Origin: Ensifer sp. MPMI2T
GTDB taxonomy: Bacteria > Pseudomonadota > Alphaproteobacteria > Rhizobiales > Rhizobiaceae
Direction: 5' to 3'
DNA: 58,096 nt
Assembly (NCBI RefSeq): GCF_004827385.1
Contig: NZ_SRXN01000039.1
Coordinates: 1 to 58,096 of the forward strand
Shown piece after piece: positions 25,997-34,778 of this stretch (its first letter is position 1; the number at the start of each line of letters is the position of its first letter). The notes beneath the pieces are model-generated. The model was not told the origin of the DNA. It made no database searches and saw only the letters and a program-made list of their open reading frames with translations. The position numbers were made by a program, and so were the translations under genes.

Positions 25997-26020
25997 CATA
26001 TTTTCTGTGCAGAATATATG
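25997..26020. promoter_or_regulatory. 24-bp palindromic operator of the Xre-RES operon
   Basis: Reading the minus strand: CATATATTCTG, CA, CAGAAAATATG. The two 11-base arms pair at 10 of 11 positions. It ends 20 bases before the antitoxin ATG, where the Xre protein would be expected to bind and repress its own promoter. Confidence 0.7.
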
Positions 26021-26127
26021 GCGGAGCGGTCCCTTCCGCAAGTCCACTGCGACGATCGCCTGGTCGCCATCCTTTTAGCCCTCCCGCGGCGCCAAAGCCT
26101 TCGGCGACAATGATCATGACGCCCTCC

Positions 26128-26157
26128 GTCGCTTGGCACTTAATTGGGGTCTTCCTC
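26128..26157. repeat. Terminal inverted-repeat-like sequence of an ISL3-type element
   Basis: On the minus strand it reads GAGGAAGACCCC and then TGCCAAGCGAC. It matches the sequence directly after the ISL3 transposase fragment at 38911-38940 in 28 of 30 positions. No ISL3 transposase lies beside this copy, so it is an orphan end. Confidence 0.6.
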
Positions 26158-26429
26158 ATATGTGGAACGGCCCGGTTAGCAAGGCATTTGTTGCGCAAAT
26201 CCCCGTCGGACGGTGCAGTCATATGTCCGGCCTATCGAACGCGGTCTATGACCGCTGGCCACGATGAGATCCGCGATGCCGATCGCCTTATCACTTTGCC
26301 GCGCTCGATGGCGCATTGGGGAAGACGGTCTGATCAGTATCGAGATTTCGCCCATGGGGTTCATCACGCATTTGGCACCTTGCCGCTTGATCCGGCGACA
26401 GCGCCGGAAGCTCTCCTAGCTCTATGCAG

Positions 26430-26524
26430 AATACCGGTCTGCTTCAGCTCACACGAGTCGATCGAGGCTATTCGGATGCGTTGCCGCCCGATGCTGATGG
26501 TGTCTCCGTCGATCACGCGCGCCC
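26430..26524 (-). pseudogene. Thermonuclease (SNase-like) N-terminal fragment
   Basis: The minus strand reads ARVIDGDTISIGRQRIRIAS followed by IDSCELKQ, the first strands of the staphylococcal-nuclease fold (family pattern VIDGDT, R-R-, GID-PE). The rest of the domain, including the catalytic Arg and Glu pair, is lost, and the frame reaches a stop within about 30 codons. Confidence 0.55.
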
Positions 26525-27053
26525 TGCCTGACCAGCTTCCCGTTTCGGCCGCGGCGCCGCCTTGGCGTAGATAGCGGGATAGCGCATGGCTAGGGGTACA
26601 CGGAGAAGTCGCCTGAGTTCGTCCCGTGCATTAAGGCGGAGACCGAGGGCGAAATCGCCCGGCGCCGCCGCGCAAGCGTCCGCGAGGACATGGCAGCCGC
26701 AAATCAGGTGGATGTGGCCTGCCGGGAGTTTTTTGGCGCCGTTCGCTGCAACGAAGGCCACCCGAACGCGGCAGCTCGGCTATCAGCTTTTCGGCGGTCG
26801 CTTGCGTGACCCGTCGTTCAGCCGTGAATGGGTGAGTTATGGGCTTGCACACGCGAGCTCCTGCCGCTGTCTTCCAGATGCTGCAGAATTTCCCCGCACC
26901 AGCCGCATGTCCGAGCTGAGATTGTTCAGGATATTCTCGACAGCGCGCATGGAGGTGGCGGCGGCAGCTTGTTTCTGGACCGACGAAATTCGGAGTTCGT
27001 GATCGTCGAGTTGGCGCAGTTGGACGAGGTTGTCTTCATCCGTGGCGCCTCGC

Positions 27054-27080
27054 GTTCCAGTCGATACGCTATGCGATCTT
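27054..27080 (-). repeat. dif-like 27-bp repeat, copy C
   Basis: Minus strand: AAGATCGCATAGCGTATCGA then CTGGAAC. It differs from copy B at four positions and lies in the same orientation. It sits just beyond the last gene of the amino-acid/peptidase operon, with copy D just beyond the other end. Confidence 0.5.
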
Positions 27081-27320
27081 CCGGCACGTAACGAGAACAC
27101 CCTCTAAGCCAGAGCGGAACTGTATGTGTTGCATCCACCGGACTTCATTCCTGGCGGGTTAGCCTCACTGTTCGCACAACGCGCACCTTGTAAATTGCAC
27201 TTTACGGCATCCATTCCAGTGGGCTGTTCGGGTCCGTGCCCTGACCATGGCATTGGCGCGGAGACGCCGCGTATTCGAAAGAACAGCGGCGCTCCTCTTG
27301 TGGCTGATATTACGGAAGTG

Positions 27321-28175
27321 TTATTGCGGCGTCAGGTCGAAGCCGAACCACTTTTCCGAGAGGCGCTTGATGGTGCCATCCGCCTTTGCGGCGGCGATGG
27401 CATCGTCGAACATGGCCTTGAGCTCGGTGTCGCTCTTGCGCAGCCCGACGGAGCTGCCGGCGCCGAGGAAGCCGCCCTGGAAGCGCGGACCGACGATCGT
27501 CATGTCGGCATTCGCCGGCTTTTCGACCGCGGTTTTCAGGTAACCCATCGAGGCCATGACGAAATCAACACGGCCGGCGACGAGGTCGAGGTCATGCTGC
27601 TCGGTCGTCTTGTACTCGCGAACTTCGACGACATCCCTGAGGTATTCATCGATGAAGCGCGCCGCGATCGAAGCGCTCTGGACCCCGATCGTCTTGCCTT
27701 CGACGAGCGGCTTCAATTCCTCGGCCGCCTTGCGTGCGCCAGCTTCGTTGGAGGCCAGCGAGAAGAGCTCGCCCTTCATCGGCAGGGTTTCGAGGTCGCT
27801 CCCCTTGAGCGTCGCGAAAGCTTGGCCGGTGCTGCCGTAGGACATCGAGAAGTCGATGACTTCCTTGCGCTTCTCCGTCGCCGACATGCCGGCCATGATG
27901 GCGTCGAACTTGCCGGCGTTCAGCGCCGGAATCATGCCGTCGAAAGCCTGCGGGATGATCCTGCATGCGACCTTCATGTGCTCACAGAGATATTTGCTGA
28001 GCTCGATCTCGTAGCCGTCCAGCGTTCCGTCCGGCTTTGTCAGGTTATAGGGCGGAAAGGCGCCTTCGGTGGCGATCGTGATCTTCGTCCACTTCTTGTC
28101 CTCGGCCTGTGCCGTCGTGGCGAGAAGCCCCGTGGCAACGGCGAGCGCCACCATGATCGCGGTCGTTTTATGCAT
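27321..28175 (-). CDS. Polar amino-acid ABC transporter binding protein (HisJ/ArgT type), copy 1
   Basis: 284 residues with a Sec leader (ALAVATGLLATTAQA) and a class-3 solute-binding domain: ITIATEGAFPPYNLTKPDGT, GYEIELSKYL, FDGMIPALNAGKFDAIMAGM, RVDFVMASMGYL. The ligand contacts typical of basic or opine-like ligands (Asp/Arg positions) cannot be settled by eye. It is the last gene of the minus-strand importer operon, with a 56-base gap from the ATPase. Confidence 0.9.
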   Translation of the reverse strand: MHKTTAIMVALAVATGLLATTAQAEDKKWTKITIATEGAFPPYNLTKPDGTLDGYEIELSKYLCEHMKVACRIIPQAFDGMIPALNAGKFDAIMAGMSATEKRKEVIDFSMSYGSTGQAFATLKGSDLETLPMKGELFSLASNEAGARKAAEELKPLVEGKTIGVQSASIAARFIDEYLRDVVEVREYKTTEQHDLDLVAGRVDFVMASMGYLKTAVEKPANADMTIVGPRFQGGFLGAGSSVGLRKSDTELKAMFDDAIAAAKADGTIKRLSEKWFGFDLTPQ

Positions 28176-28231
28176 TTCGGTATTCCCCTTTTTGCTGTGA
28201 TGGTTGGTTGGCTTTTTCGGCAGATCGGTCC

Positions 28232-29014
28232 CTAACTGCTGATGAACTGCCGGAAACGTTCGGATTTCGAATTGGTGAAGACCTCGTGCGGTGCGCCTTC
28301 CTCCTCGATCACGCCCTTGTGCAGGAAGACGACGCGGCCCGAGACGTCGCGGGCAAATCCCATCTCGTGGGTGACGACCAACATCGTCCTGCCCTCCTCC
28401 GCAAGGCCGCGCATCACACGCAGGACCTCGCCGACGAGTTCCGGGTCGAGCGCTGAGGTCGGCTCGTCGAAGAGCATCGCCTTCGGACGCATGGCGAGGG
28501 CGCGGGCGATCGCGGCGCGCTGCTGCTGGCCGCCGGAGAGATGGGCCGGATAGTGATTGCGCTTGTCGGCAATGCCGACCTTTGCAAGCAGCGCCTCTGC
28601 CTCCTCGATCGCCTCCCTGCGCGGCCGTTTCAGCACGTGAACGGGCGCCTCAATGACGTTCTCCAACACTGTCTTATGGGACCAGAGATTGAAGCTCTGG
28701 AACACCATGCCAAGCTCGGAGCGGATGCGGTCGACCTGCTTCTGGTCTGCCGGCCGGCTCTTGCCGCCGCTCGCAGTCTTGAGACGGATCGTCTCGCCGG
28801 CGACCGCGATGGTACCGGAATTCGGGACTTCGAGCATGTTGATGCAGCGCAGCAATGTCGATTTTCCGGAGCCCGACGAGCCGAGAATGGAGACGACCTC
28901 ACCCTCATGGGCGTCGATCGATATCCCTTTCAGCACCTCGACCGGACCGAAGCTCTTGTAGAGATCCCGGACGCTGATCGCGACAGGTGACGTGACTTTG
29001 GCGGGAATGGTCAA
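28232..29014 (-). CDS. Polar amino-acid ABC transporter ATPase (HisP type)
   Basis: 260 residues from a TTG at 29014 that overlaps the permease stop (TTGA); no better ATG exists between. Walker A is GSSGSGKSTLLRC, the Q-loop lies in MVFQSFNLW, the signature is LSGGQQQRAAIARAL, Walker B is AMLFDEPTSALD and the switch His lies in VTHEMGFA. It completes the importer with two permeases and two binding proteins. Confidence 0.88.
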   Translation of the reverse strand: MTIPAKVTSPVAISVRDLYKSFGPVEVLKGISIDAHEGEVVSILGSSGSGKSTLLRCINMLEVPNSGTIAVAGETIRLKTASGGKSRPADQKQVDRIRSELGMVFQSFNLWSHKTVLENVIEAPVHVLKRPRREAIEEAEALLAKVGIADKRNHYPAHLSGGQQQRAAIARALAMRPKAMLFDEPTSALDPELVGEVLRVMRGLAEEGRTMLVVTHEMGFARDVSGRVVFLHKGVIEEEGAPHEVFTNSKSERFRQFISS

Positions 29015-29733
29015 TGTGTTTCTCCCTTCAGTGCGCCGCGGATCGGCATCGGCTGGCGCTGATGCGGGCTCAGCCGGTGCTCGACGAAGGCGATGAGCCG
29101 GGTCAAAAGGAAATTGATGGCGAGATAGATCGCTCCGGCGACGACGAAGACCTCGATCACCCGGTAGGTTTCCGAAATGATCCGGGCCGCGACGCCGGTG
29201 ATCTCCATTAGCGTGATGATCGAGGCGAGCGACGTCGCCTTGACCATTGAGATCATCTCGTTGCCGTAGCCAGGCAGCGCCTGTCGGATGGCGAGCGGCA
29301 TGACGATGCGGCGGAAGATCATGAAGCGGGGCATGCCGCAGGCGCGCGCCGCCTCGACCTGGCCGTGCGGCACCGCCAGCAGGCCGCCGCGGATGATTTC
29401 GCTGGCATAGGCCGCCGTGTTCAGCATCAGCGCCAGCACCGCGCACCAATAGGGCTCGCGCAGCACCGGCCAAAAGATGCTGTGACGCACGGCGGCGAAC
29501 TGGCTGAGGCCATAATAGATCAGAAAGATCTGGACGAGCAGCGGGGTTCCGCGAAAGACGAACACATAGCTGCGTGCCAACCAGTCCAGTACGAGGATGC
29601 CCGACAGACGCGCAAGCGCAAGAGCGAGAGCCAGAACCGAGCCGAACGCGATTGCCGTCACGGCGAGCTCGAGCGTCAGCGGCAGCGCCGCAAGCAGGCT
29701 CATCAGGGTTTCGGAGGCAAAGGCGATATCCAT
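29011..29733 (-). CDS. Polar amino-acid ABC transporter permease (HisM type)
   Basis: 240 residues from the ATG at 29733, which shares one base with the stop of the other permease (TGATG). Five hydrophobic segments are present. The family motif is YVFVFRGTPLLVQIFLIYYG, and the EAA loop is GQVEAARACGMPRFMIFRRI. The long frame further upstream is a shadow of the neighbouring permease. Confidence 0.9.
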   Translation of the reverse strand: MDIAFASETLMSLLAALPLTLELAVTAIAFGSVLALALALARLSGILVLDWLARSYVFVFRGTPLLVQIFLIYYGLSQFAAVRHSIFWPVLREPYWCAVLALMLNTAAYASEIIRGGLLAVPHGQVEAARACGMPRFMIFRRIVMPLAIRQALPGYGNEMISMVKATSLASIITLMEITGVAARIISETYRVIEVFVVAGAIYLAINFLLTRLIAFVEHRLSPHQRQPMPIRGALKGETH

Positions 29734-30452
29734 CAACCCCTCCTGACGCCGCGCGAAAACCAGCGTTCCGAGGCATTGAGGAAGGCGCCCGAAACGGTGG
29801 AGATCGCGAGATAGATCATCGCGGCGATGAAATAGAAATCGAACGGCAGGCTGGTGGATCCGGCGCCGATCTGCGCCTGCCGCAACAGCTCGACTACGCC
29901 GGTGACCGAAACGAGCGCGGATTCCTTCAGCACGACCTGCCAGACATTTCCGAGCCCCGGCAGCGCGTGGCGCAGCGTCAGCGGCGCGGTGATGCGGCGG
30001 AATTTGAGCATCCGCCCCATGCCGCAGGCCGTCGCCGCCTCGAGCTCGCCCGGATGAACCGCGCGAAACGCGCCGCGGAAGACTTCGGTCTGCTGCGCGC
30101 CCGAGGTCACGCCGACGGCAAGTGCGCCGGCGACGAAACCCGGGAAGCTCACAAAGCCCTCCGCCCCGAAGAACTGCCCGATGGCCGTAACGACCGCGCT
30201 GCCGCCGAAATAAAAGAGGTAGATGACGAGCAGGTCGGGTATGCCGCGTAGGATGGTCGTATAGGCCTCGGCAATCACACGGGGGGTCGGGCCTCCGGAT
30301 ATCTTCGCCCAGGCGCCGAAGGTGCCGATGACGCTGCCGATCGCAAAACCTGCGAGCGCAATGAGGATCGTCATCCATGCCCCGGCGGTGAGCGCATGGC
30401 CCCAGCCGTCAGGCCCGAAGCTGATGATGTCGAAGAAACCGGGGCTGTTCAT
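29733..30452 (-). CDS. Polar amino-acid ABC transporter permease (HisQ type)
   Basis: 239 residues. EAYTTILRGIPDLLVIYLFYF is the partner motif of HisM-like permeases, and the coupling loop reads GELEAATACGMGRMLKFRRI. It is followed without a gap by the second permease and preceded by binding protein 2 with a gap of about 110 bases. Confidence 0.9.
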   Translation of the reverse strand: MNSPGFFDIISFGPDGWGHALTAGAWMTILIALAGFAIGSVIGTFGAWAKISGGPTPRVIAEAYTTILRGIPDLLVIYLFYFGGSAVVTAIGQFFGAEGFVSFPGFVAGALAVGVTSGAQQTEVFRGAFRAVHPGELEAATACGMGRMLKFRRITAPLTLRHALPGLGNVWQVVLKESALVSVTGVVELLRQAQIGAGSTSLPFDFYFIAAMIYLAISTVSGAFLNASERWFSRGVRRG

Positions 30453-30565
30453 GGGGAGGATGTACCTCTTCCAAAGAGCCAGGGGGTTACGTGGCTGTTC
30501 ATGACTGGCTATCCGCTGTGCGGGGCCGGCGGGCTCTTAAGGAGCGCTCGCCCGCCTCGTCTCTG

Positions 30566-31411
30566 TTAGAAGGAGGGGGTCAGGTCGAGCTTGCTCCATT
30601 TTTCGGAAAGCGATCGAATGACCCCGTCGGCCGCCGCCGACTTGATGGCTGCGTCGAACTTCTCCTTCAGCTCCGTCTCACCCTTGCGCATGCCCATGGC
30701 GACCTCGGTCGCCAGCATCGCTCCCTTGACGAGCGGTCCGGTCATGGCGAGGTCCTCGTTGCCGGGCTTGGCGAGGATCGACGTTCCGTAGACGCCGCTG
30801 TCGAAACCCGCGTCGATCCGGCCGGCCTTCAGATCGAGGTCGCGCTCGCCGGATGTCTTGTAGGTGCGCACCGTGACGGTGTCTCCGAAATAAGCCCGGA
30901 TCAGTTGCTCCTGGCTCGTGGCCTGCACCACGCCGATCGCCTTGCCGTCCAGGGCCTCGCCGATTGTCTTCATGACCGGGTCGGCCTTTTCCTTGTCGTT
31001 GAGATTGAGCCTTTCGCCGGTCATCGGCAGTTCCGGCACGGGGCCGCCCTTGGCGATCAGGAACGTCGCGACGCCGCTCGCATAGGGGACAGTGAAATCA
31101 ACGACCTGCTTGCGCTTTTCATTGATCCCGAGCGTCATGATCAGATCGAACTTGCCCGCATTGAGGCTGGGAATGAGGCTGGTCCACTCGCCGGTGATGA
31201 GCTCGCATTCCACCTTGGCGCGTGTGCAGAGATCCTTGATGAGATCGACGTCGAAACCGGTGAGCTCACCCTTGGAATCAAGCACGTTCCACGGCGGGAA
31301 GGCACCTTCGATACCGACTCTGACGTGGGTCCAGTCCTTTGCCATAACGGCCGACGCACTGAACGAAAATCCGGCCACGAGAACGGCTGCAATAAATCTG
31401 CTTCGTTTCAT
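30566..31411 (-). CDS. Polar amino-acid ABC transporter binding protein, copy 2
   Basis: 281 residues with a Sec leader (AAVLVAGFSFSASAVMA) and VRVGIEGAFPPWNVLDSKGE, GFDVDLIKDLC, SLIPSLNAGKFDLIMTLGI. It shares the fold of the protein at 27.3 kb but differs clearly in sequence (for example GVYGTSILAKPG). The operon therefore serves one channel with two receptors that probably have different ligands. Both proteins have an unusual charge-poor leader-to-domain boundary (KDWTHVRVG, DKKWTKITI). Confidence 0.9.
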   Translation of the reverse strand: MKRSRFIAAVLVAGFSFSASAVMAKDWTHVRVGIEGAFPPWNVLDSKGELTGFDVDLIKDLCTRAKVECELITGEWTSLIPSLNAGKFDLIMTLGINEKRKQVVDFTVPYASGVATFLIAKGGPVPELPMTGERLNLNDKEKADPVMKTIGEALDGKAIGVVQATSQEQLIRAYFGDTVTVRTYKTSGERDLDLKAGRIDAGFDSGVYGTSILAKPGNEDLAMTGPLVKGAMLATEVAMGMRKGETELKEKFDAAIKSAAADGVIRSLSEKWSKLDLTPSF

Positions 31412-31480
31412 CTTCTGTTCCCTTCGTTTTTTGCCGGCCTTCTTTTTCTTGACCGGTTTGCTGATGATCGGGGAGCGCCC

Positions 31481-33172
31481 TCAATGCATCTCCGCGACGG
31501 CTGCCAGCGCAGCATGGGCTTCGCGCAAGGCATGAGCGACAAGATTCCGGCTCTGCCTTGCATGCACCGCGTAAAACGGCAGATCGGATGAGCCTTGCGG
31601 CAGCCTCGCGAACTCGCGCAGACCTTCGAGCGACGGCCAGGCCGGATGCGGCAGTGCGCTGTCGTGGTTGAAGCGGTTTCCGCGCGTGTAGTTGAGCGGC
31701 ACGAGCAGACGCGAGGCCCGCATCAGGGCGCGGTTGATCGCTCGCGCGGCATCGCCCTCCGCCCCGCGCGCCATCCTGTTCACCGCCTGCGCCGCCGCTT
31801 CGAGCGCATCAAGACGCGCAAGCAGGCTCGCAATGTCCATCCGATCGCCGAGCCGGTTCTGAAGGTCGAGGAGTTCCTCCCTCATCGAGGTCGCAAAGGC
31901 GGCGTAGTCGAGCGGCAGCACGGGGGCCGTCAGCAGGCGCCACAGCACGCGAAGCACGATCGATGTGTCGCGCCGCAGATTGTCGAGGTCGATGTGTTCC
32001 GCCGTGTCGTGCGGCGTATGCCACCACCAGCCGAGCGCGGTCAGCATCTTCACCGAACCGGGCGGCTGGTGGCTGAGACTGCCGAACATCGACGGTATGC
32101 CGATCCCCCAGAACGACTGGTCCGCGGCGCGGCCGTGACGCCGGCCGGCATGCCGTTGACCGCTGACGGCTTCGACCGCTTCCGCGGCAACGGATTTCAG
32201 CTCGTCGATGACGGCCGAATTGGTGAGCTCGCTCGCCCCTTCGCCGCCCGTCGAATCGACGTTCACATGGGCGACGCAGCGCCGCTCGAGCTCGTCCCAG
32301 TGTTCGTCCGCATACCAAGCCGACCCGGAATAGCGGCCGTGCGAGTGGCCCGACCAGAAGCAGAGCCTGAGACCCCGCTTCCACATGCTGCGCCGCTCGC
32401 CGAGCAGCCGTGCCGCCTCGAGCATGGTGGCGTTGGCGCCGCCATTGTCCATCACGCCGTAGTGCCAGGTATCGTGATGGCCCGAAAACAGCACGAAGGA
32501 CGCATCGTCCCGCGCTTCGTCTTCCGACGGCAGTTCGGCGACGAGGATCGGCGTCTTGCGCCAGCCGGTGTCCACCTCGGCCCAAAGCGAGACCTGCACA
32601 TCCTCTCCTGTCAGGCATTGCGCCCGCAGCCTTGCGCCGTCGTCATGCGCGATCGTGCAGATGACAGTGGTCGGAAGCATCGATCGCGTGCGCTGCGAGG
32701 GACTGCCCCACACGGGCGAGACGCACATTTCGTAGAGATGTTCGTTCGGGCTGACATGAAGCTGGCCGGCAGCGCCACATGCGCTGGCAAGCGCAGCTAC
32801 TTCCTCCGTGGCGATGCCGTCGACGAGCACGATCCTGCCCCTGACGTCGGCTTTTGCGAACGTCGTCTCGTCGCCCTCGCCGACATAGGCGAGTGGCGCG
32901 CTGATGCCGTCGCCCGGCGTCGAGGCCGACATCGAATGCGTGATGCAGCGCAGGTTCGCGCCGTTTGCCTCGACGCGCGCACGCCCCGGAAGGCTGATAT
33001 AGGCGTCATGGGCGAGAAGCTGCGTGCGGTAGCCATAGGCGGTCATCTCGCGCTCGAGATAACGGAAGCTCTCCAGCTCCTCCGGCGTTCCCGAAAGCTT
33101 GATGCGCCGGCCGAACTCCTCGATATGGGCGGCCAGACGATCGCGATCCGGCTGAGGTGTGAAGCTATCCAT
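31481..33172 (-). CDS. M28-family metallopeptidase-like protein
   Basis: 563 residues from ATG 33172, which overlaps the stop of the M20 gene by eight bases. No signal peptide, so cytoplasmic. A PA-like insert (residues ~95-165, LVDGIATEEVAALA) interrupts the N-terminal part. The zinc site is present at GHHDTWHYGVMDNGGANAT (His232 or 233, Asp234, Asp242) and HVNVDSTGG (Asp306). Where most M28 enzymes have the Glu-Glu pair after the WxxEE turn, this one reads FWSGHSHGRYSGS (His276), so the catalytic base is unusual. It probably hydrolyses the imported amino-acid conjugate or peptide. Confidence 0.82.
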   Translation of the reverse strand: MDSFTPQPDRDRLAAHIEEFGRRIKLSGTPEELESFRYLEREMTAYGYRTQLLAHDAYISLPGRARVEANGANLRCITHSMSASTPGDGISAPLAYVGEGDETTFAKADVRGRIVLVDGIATEEVAALASACGAAGQLHVSPNEHLYEMCVSPVWGSPSQRTRSMLPTTVICTIAHDDGARLRAQCLTGEDVQVSLWAEVDTGWRKTPILVAELPSEDEARDDASFVLFSGHHDTWHYGVMDNGGANATMLEAARLLGERRSMWKRGLRLCFWSGHSHGRYSGSAWYADEHWDELERRCVAHVNVDSTGGEGASELTNSAVIDELKSVAAEAVEAVSGQRHAGRRHGRAADQSFWGIGIPSMFGSLSHQPPGSVKMLTALGWWWHTPHDTAEHIDLDNLRRDTSIVLRVLWRLLTAPVLPLDYAAFATSMREELLDLQNRLGDRMDIASLLARLDALEAAAQAVNRMARGAEGDAARAINRALMRASRLLVPLNYTRGNRFNHDSALPHPAWPSLEGLREFARLPQGSSDLPFYAVHARQSRNLVAHALREAHAALAAVAEMH

Positions 33173-34589
33173 CGCGCTTCTCCGGTAGCGGCGGCTCAAC
33201 ATCGTCCGGGATCGGGTTGACGAAAGGCGTGCCATCGAGCCGGGCGGCGTGGTCGGCCTTGGCGGCGGCGATGAGCTCTGGCTTGAGCATCAGGTCCAGC
33301 GCGGTGCTCGCCATGACCTTTGCCGCGTGCTCCATGCCCTTGTGGGCGGCGGGCAGCTTGCCCTGGGCCACGAGCTGCCAGGAGTGCCCGGGCGTCCCGA
33401 TCGCGTATGTCGCGCCGCGCATCTGCACGGTCGGCGCGACCCAGCTCACCGTGCCGACATCGGTCGAGCCGACAAGCGTTCCATTGCCGCTTTCCGGCGG
33501 GAAGATCGTGTCGCAGAGCGAGACCCCCTTGCGCAGCTTGAGGCCGAAGCGTTCGAAGGAGGAGGCGATGTCCTCGGCACTGAAGGTCTCCTGGAATTTC
33601 GCGGCGGTTTCCCGGTCGGCATCGTCGAAGACAGGCGGGCCGAGCCGCTCGAGATGCGAATGCATGAGCGCTTCCAGCGGTGTGTTGCCGACGAGATTGG
33701 CATCGCCGCTGACGATTTCGCTGCGCATGGTCGTCCCCGTCATCAGCGCCGCGCCTTCTGCCACATTCTTGACCCGTCCCAGGAGATCGAGCAGTTCCGG
33801 TAGGCTGCGCGCCCGGATCAGATAGCGCACTGTCGCGCGCGCCTGCACCACGTTCGGCGCATGGCCGCCCGTGTCGGTCACGGCATAGTGGATCCGCGCG
33901 GTCGAGGGCATGTGCTCGCGCAGATAGTTCACGCCGACATTCATGAGCTCGACGGCATCAAGCGCGCTGCGGCCGAGGTGCGGCGAAGCGGAGGCATGCG
34001 AAGCGCGGCCGCTGAAGTGGAAGTTGATCTCGTTGCAGGCGAGCGAGATCGGGTTGTTGACGCCGGCAAAAGGCGCCGGATGCCAGGAAATCGCAATGTC
34101 CACGTCGTCGAAGACACCTGCGCGCACCATGAAGCCCTTGGAGGAGCCGCCCTCCTCCGCCGGACAGCCATAATAGCGGATCCGCCCCTTGATGCCGTTG
34201 GCTTCGAGATAGTCCTTGACGGCGGTCGCCGCCATCATCGAACCCGCACCGAGCAGATTGTGCCCGCAGCCATGGCCATTGCCGCCCGCAACGAGCGGCC
34301 GTTCTTGCGCCACGCCCGCCTGCTGGCTGAGGCCGGGCAGTGCATCGAACTCGCCGAGGATGGCGATGACTGGGCCGCCCTCTCCCGCTTCCCCCATCAG
34401 CGCCGTCGGCATGCCGGCGATGCCGCGCGCGACCCGGAAGCCTTCCGCCTCCAGCATGGCGGCGTGCGCGGCCGACGAACGATATTCCTCGTAATTGGTT
34501 TCCGGCGTGTCCCACACGCGGTCGCTCAAGGAAAAGAAAGCCTCACGCTTCTCTTCGACGAGATCCCACACGGCGTCCGAATTTTTCAT
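33165..34589 (-). CDS. M20-family amidohydrolase, AbgB-like
   Basis: 474 residues. GEFDALPGLSQQ (Glu80), GNGHGCGHNLLGAG (His106, His110) and PAEEGGSSKG (Glu145, Glu146) provide the dinuclear metal site and general base. The dimerisation insert lies near NEINFHFSGRASHASASPH. It resembles AbgB, which with AbgA cleaves p-aminobenzoyl-glutamate, and related N-acyl amino-acid hydrolases, so an amide-linked amino acid is the expected substrate. It is the first gene of the seven-gene operon and divergent from the GntR regulator. Confidence 0.88.
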   Translation of the reverse strand: MKNSDAVWDLVEEKREAFFSLSDRVWDTPETNYEEYRSSAAHAAMLEAEGFRVARGIAGMPTALMGEAGEGGPVIAILGEFDALPGLSQQAGVAQERPLVAGGNGHGCGHNLLGAGSMMAATAVKDYLEANGIKGRIRYYGCPAEEGGSSKGFMVRAGVFDDVDIAISWHPAPFAGVNNPISLACNEINFHFSGRASHASASPHLGRSALDAVELMNVGVNYLREHMPSTARIHYAVTDTGGHAPNVVQARATVRYLIRARSLPELLDLLGRVKNVAEGAALMTGTTMRSEIVSGDANLVGNTPLEALMHSHLERLGPPVFDDADRETAAKFQETFSAEDIASSFERFGLKLRKGVSLCDTIFPPESGNGTLVGSTDVGTVSWVAPTVQMRGATYAIGTPGHSWQLVAQGKLPAAHKGMEHAAKVMASTALDLMLKPELIAAAKADHAARLDGTPFVNPIPDDVEPPLPEKRDG

Positions 34590-34620
34590 CGTTTACTGGC
34601 GTCCACAACAATGATATCCA

Positions 34621-34636
34621 AAATTGGCGCCAATTT
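34621..34636. promoter_or_regulatory. Perfect 16-bp palindrome in the divergent promoter
   Basis: AAATTGGCGCCAATTT, fully self-complementary, 32 bases upstream of the M20 start and 143 bases before the GntR start. It is the best operator candidate for the adjacent GntR protein. Confidence 0.55.
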
Positions 34637-34778
34637 ATGCTAACATTTTAGAGCACGCAAGAGCGCTATAGGTGTAAAATCGGCGTCGGAATCGGATTTT
34701 CCACGGCTTTGCGGCTCGCTGCACCTTGGATAGCGATCAGGCGCAATGGCAGACTAAGGTAGTTCCGAGGGAGGCTGT

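Larger units (their letters stand above)
26160..27100. other. Degenerate stretch between the toxin-antitoxin pair and the amino-acid importer
   Basis: It contains a thermonuclease fragment (listed) and, on the minus strand, short open frames around 26513-26850 (NGAKKLPAGHIHLICGCHVL) and 26837-27100 (QLRQLDDHELRISSVQKQ) that look like former coding sequence. I could not assign them to families. A dif-like repeat lies at its right end. Confidence 0.5.

Noticed and set aside
31595..33220. 541-codon open frame on the plus strand
   Set aside because: Antisense to the M28 gene. The composition (Arg, Ala, His rich) and lack of motifs mark it as a shadow frame.
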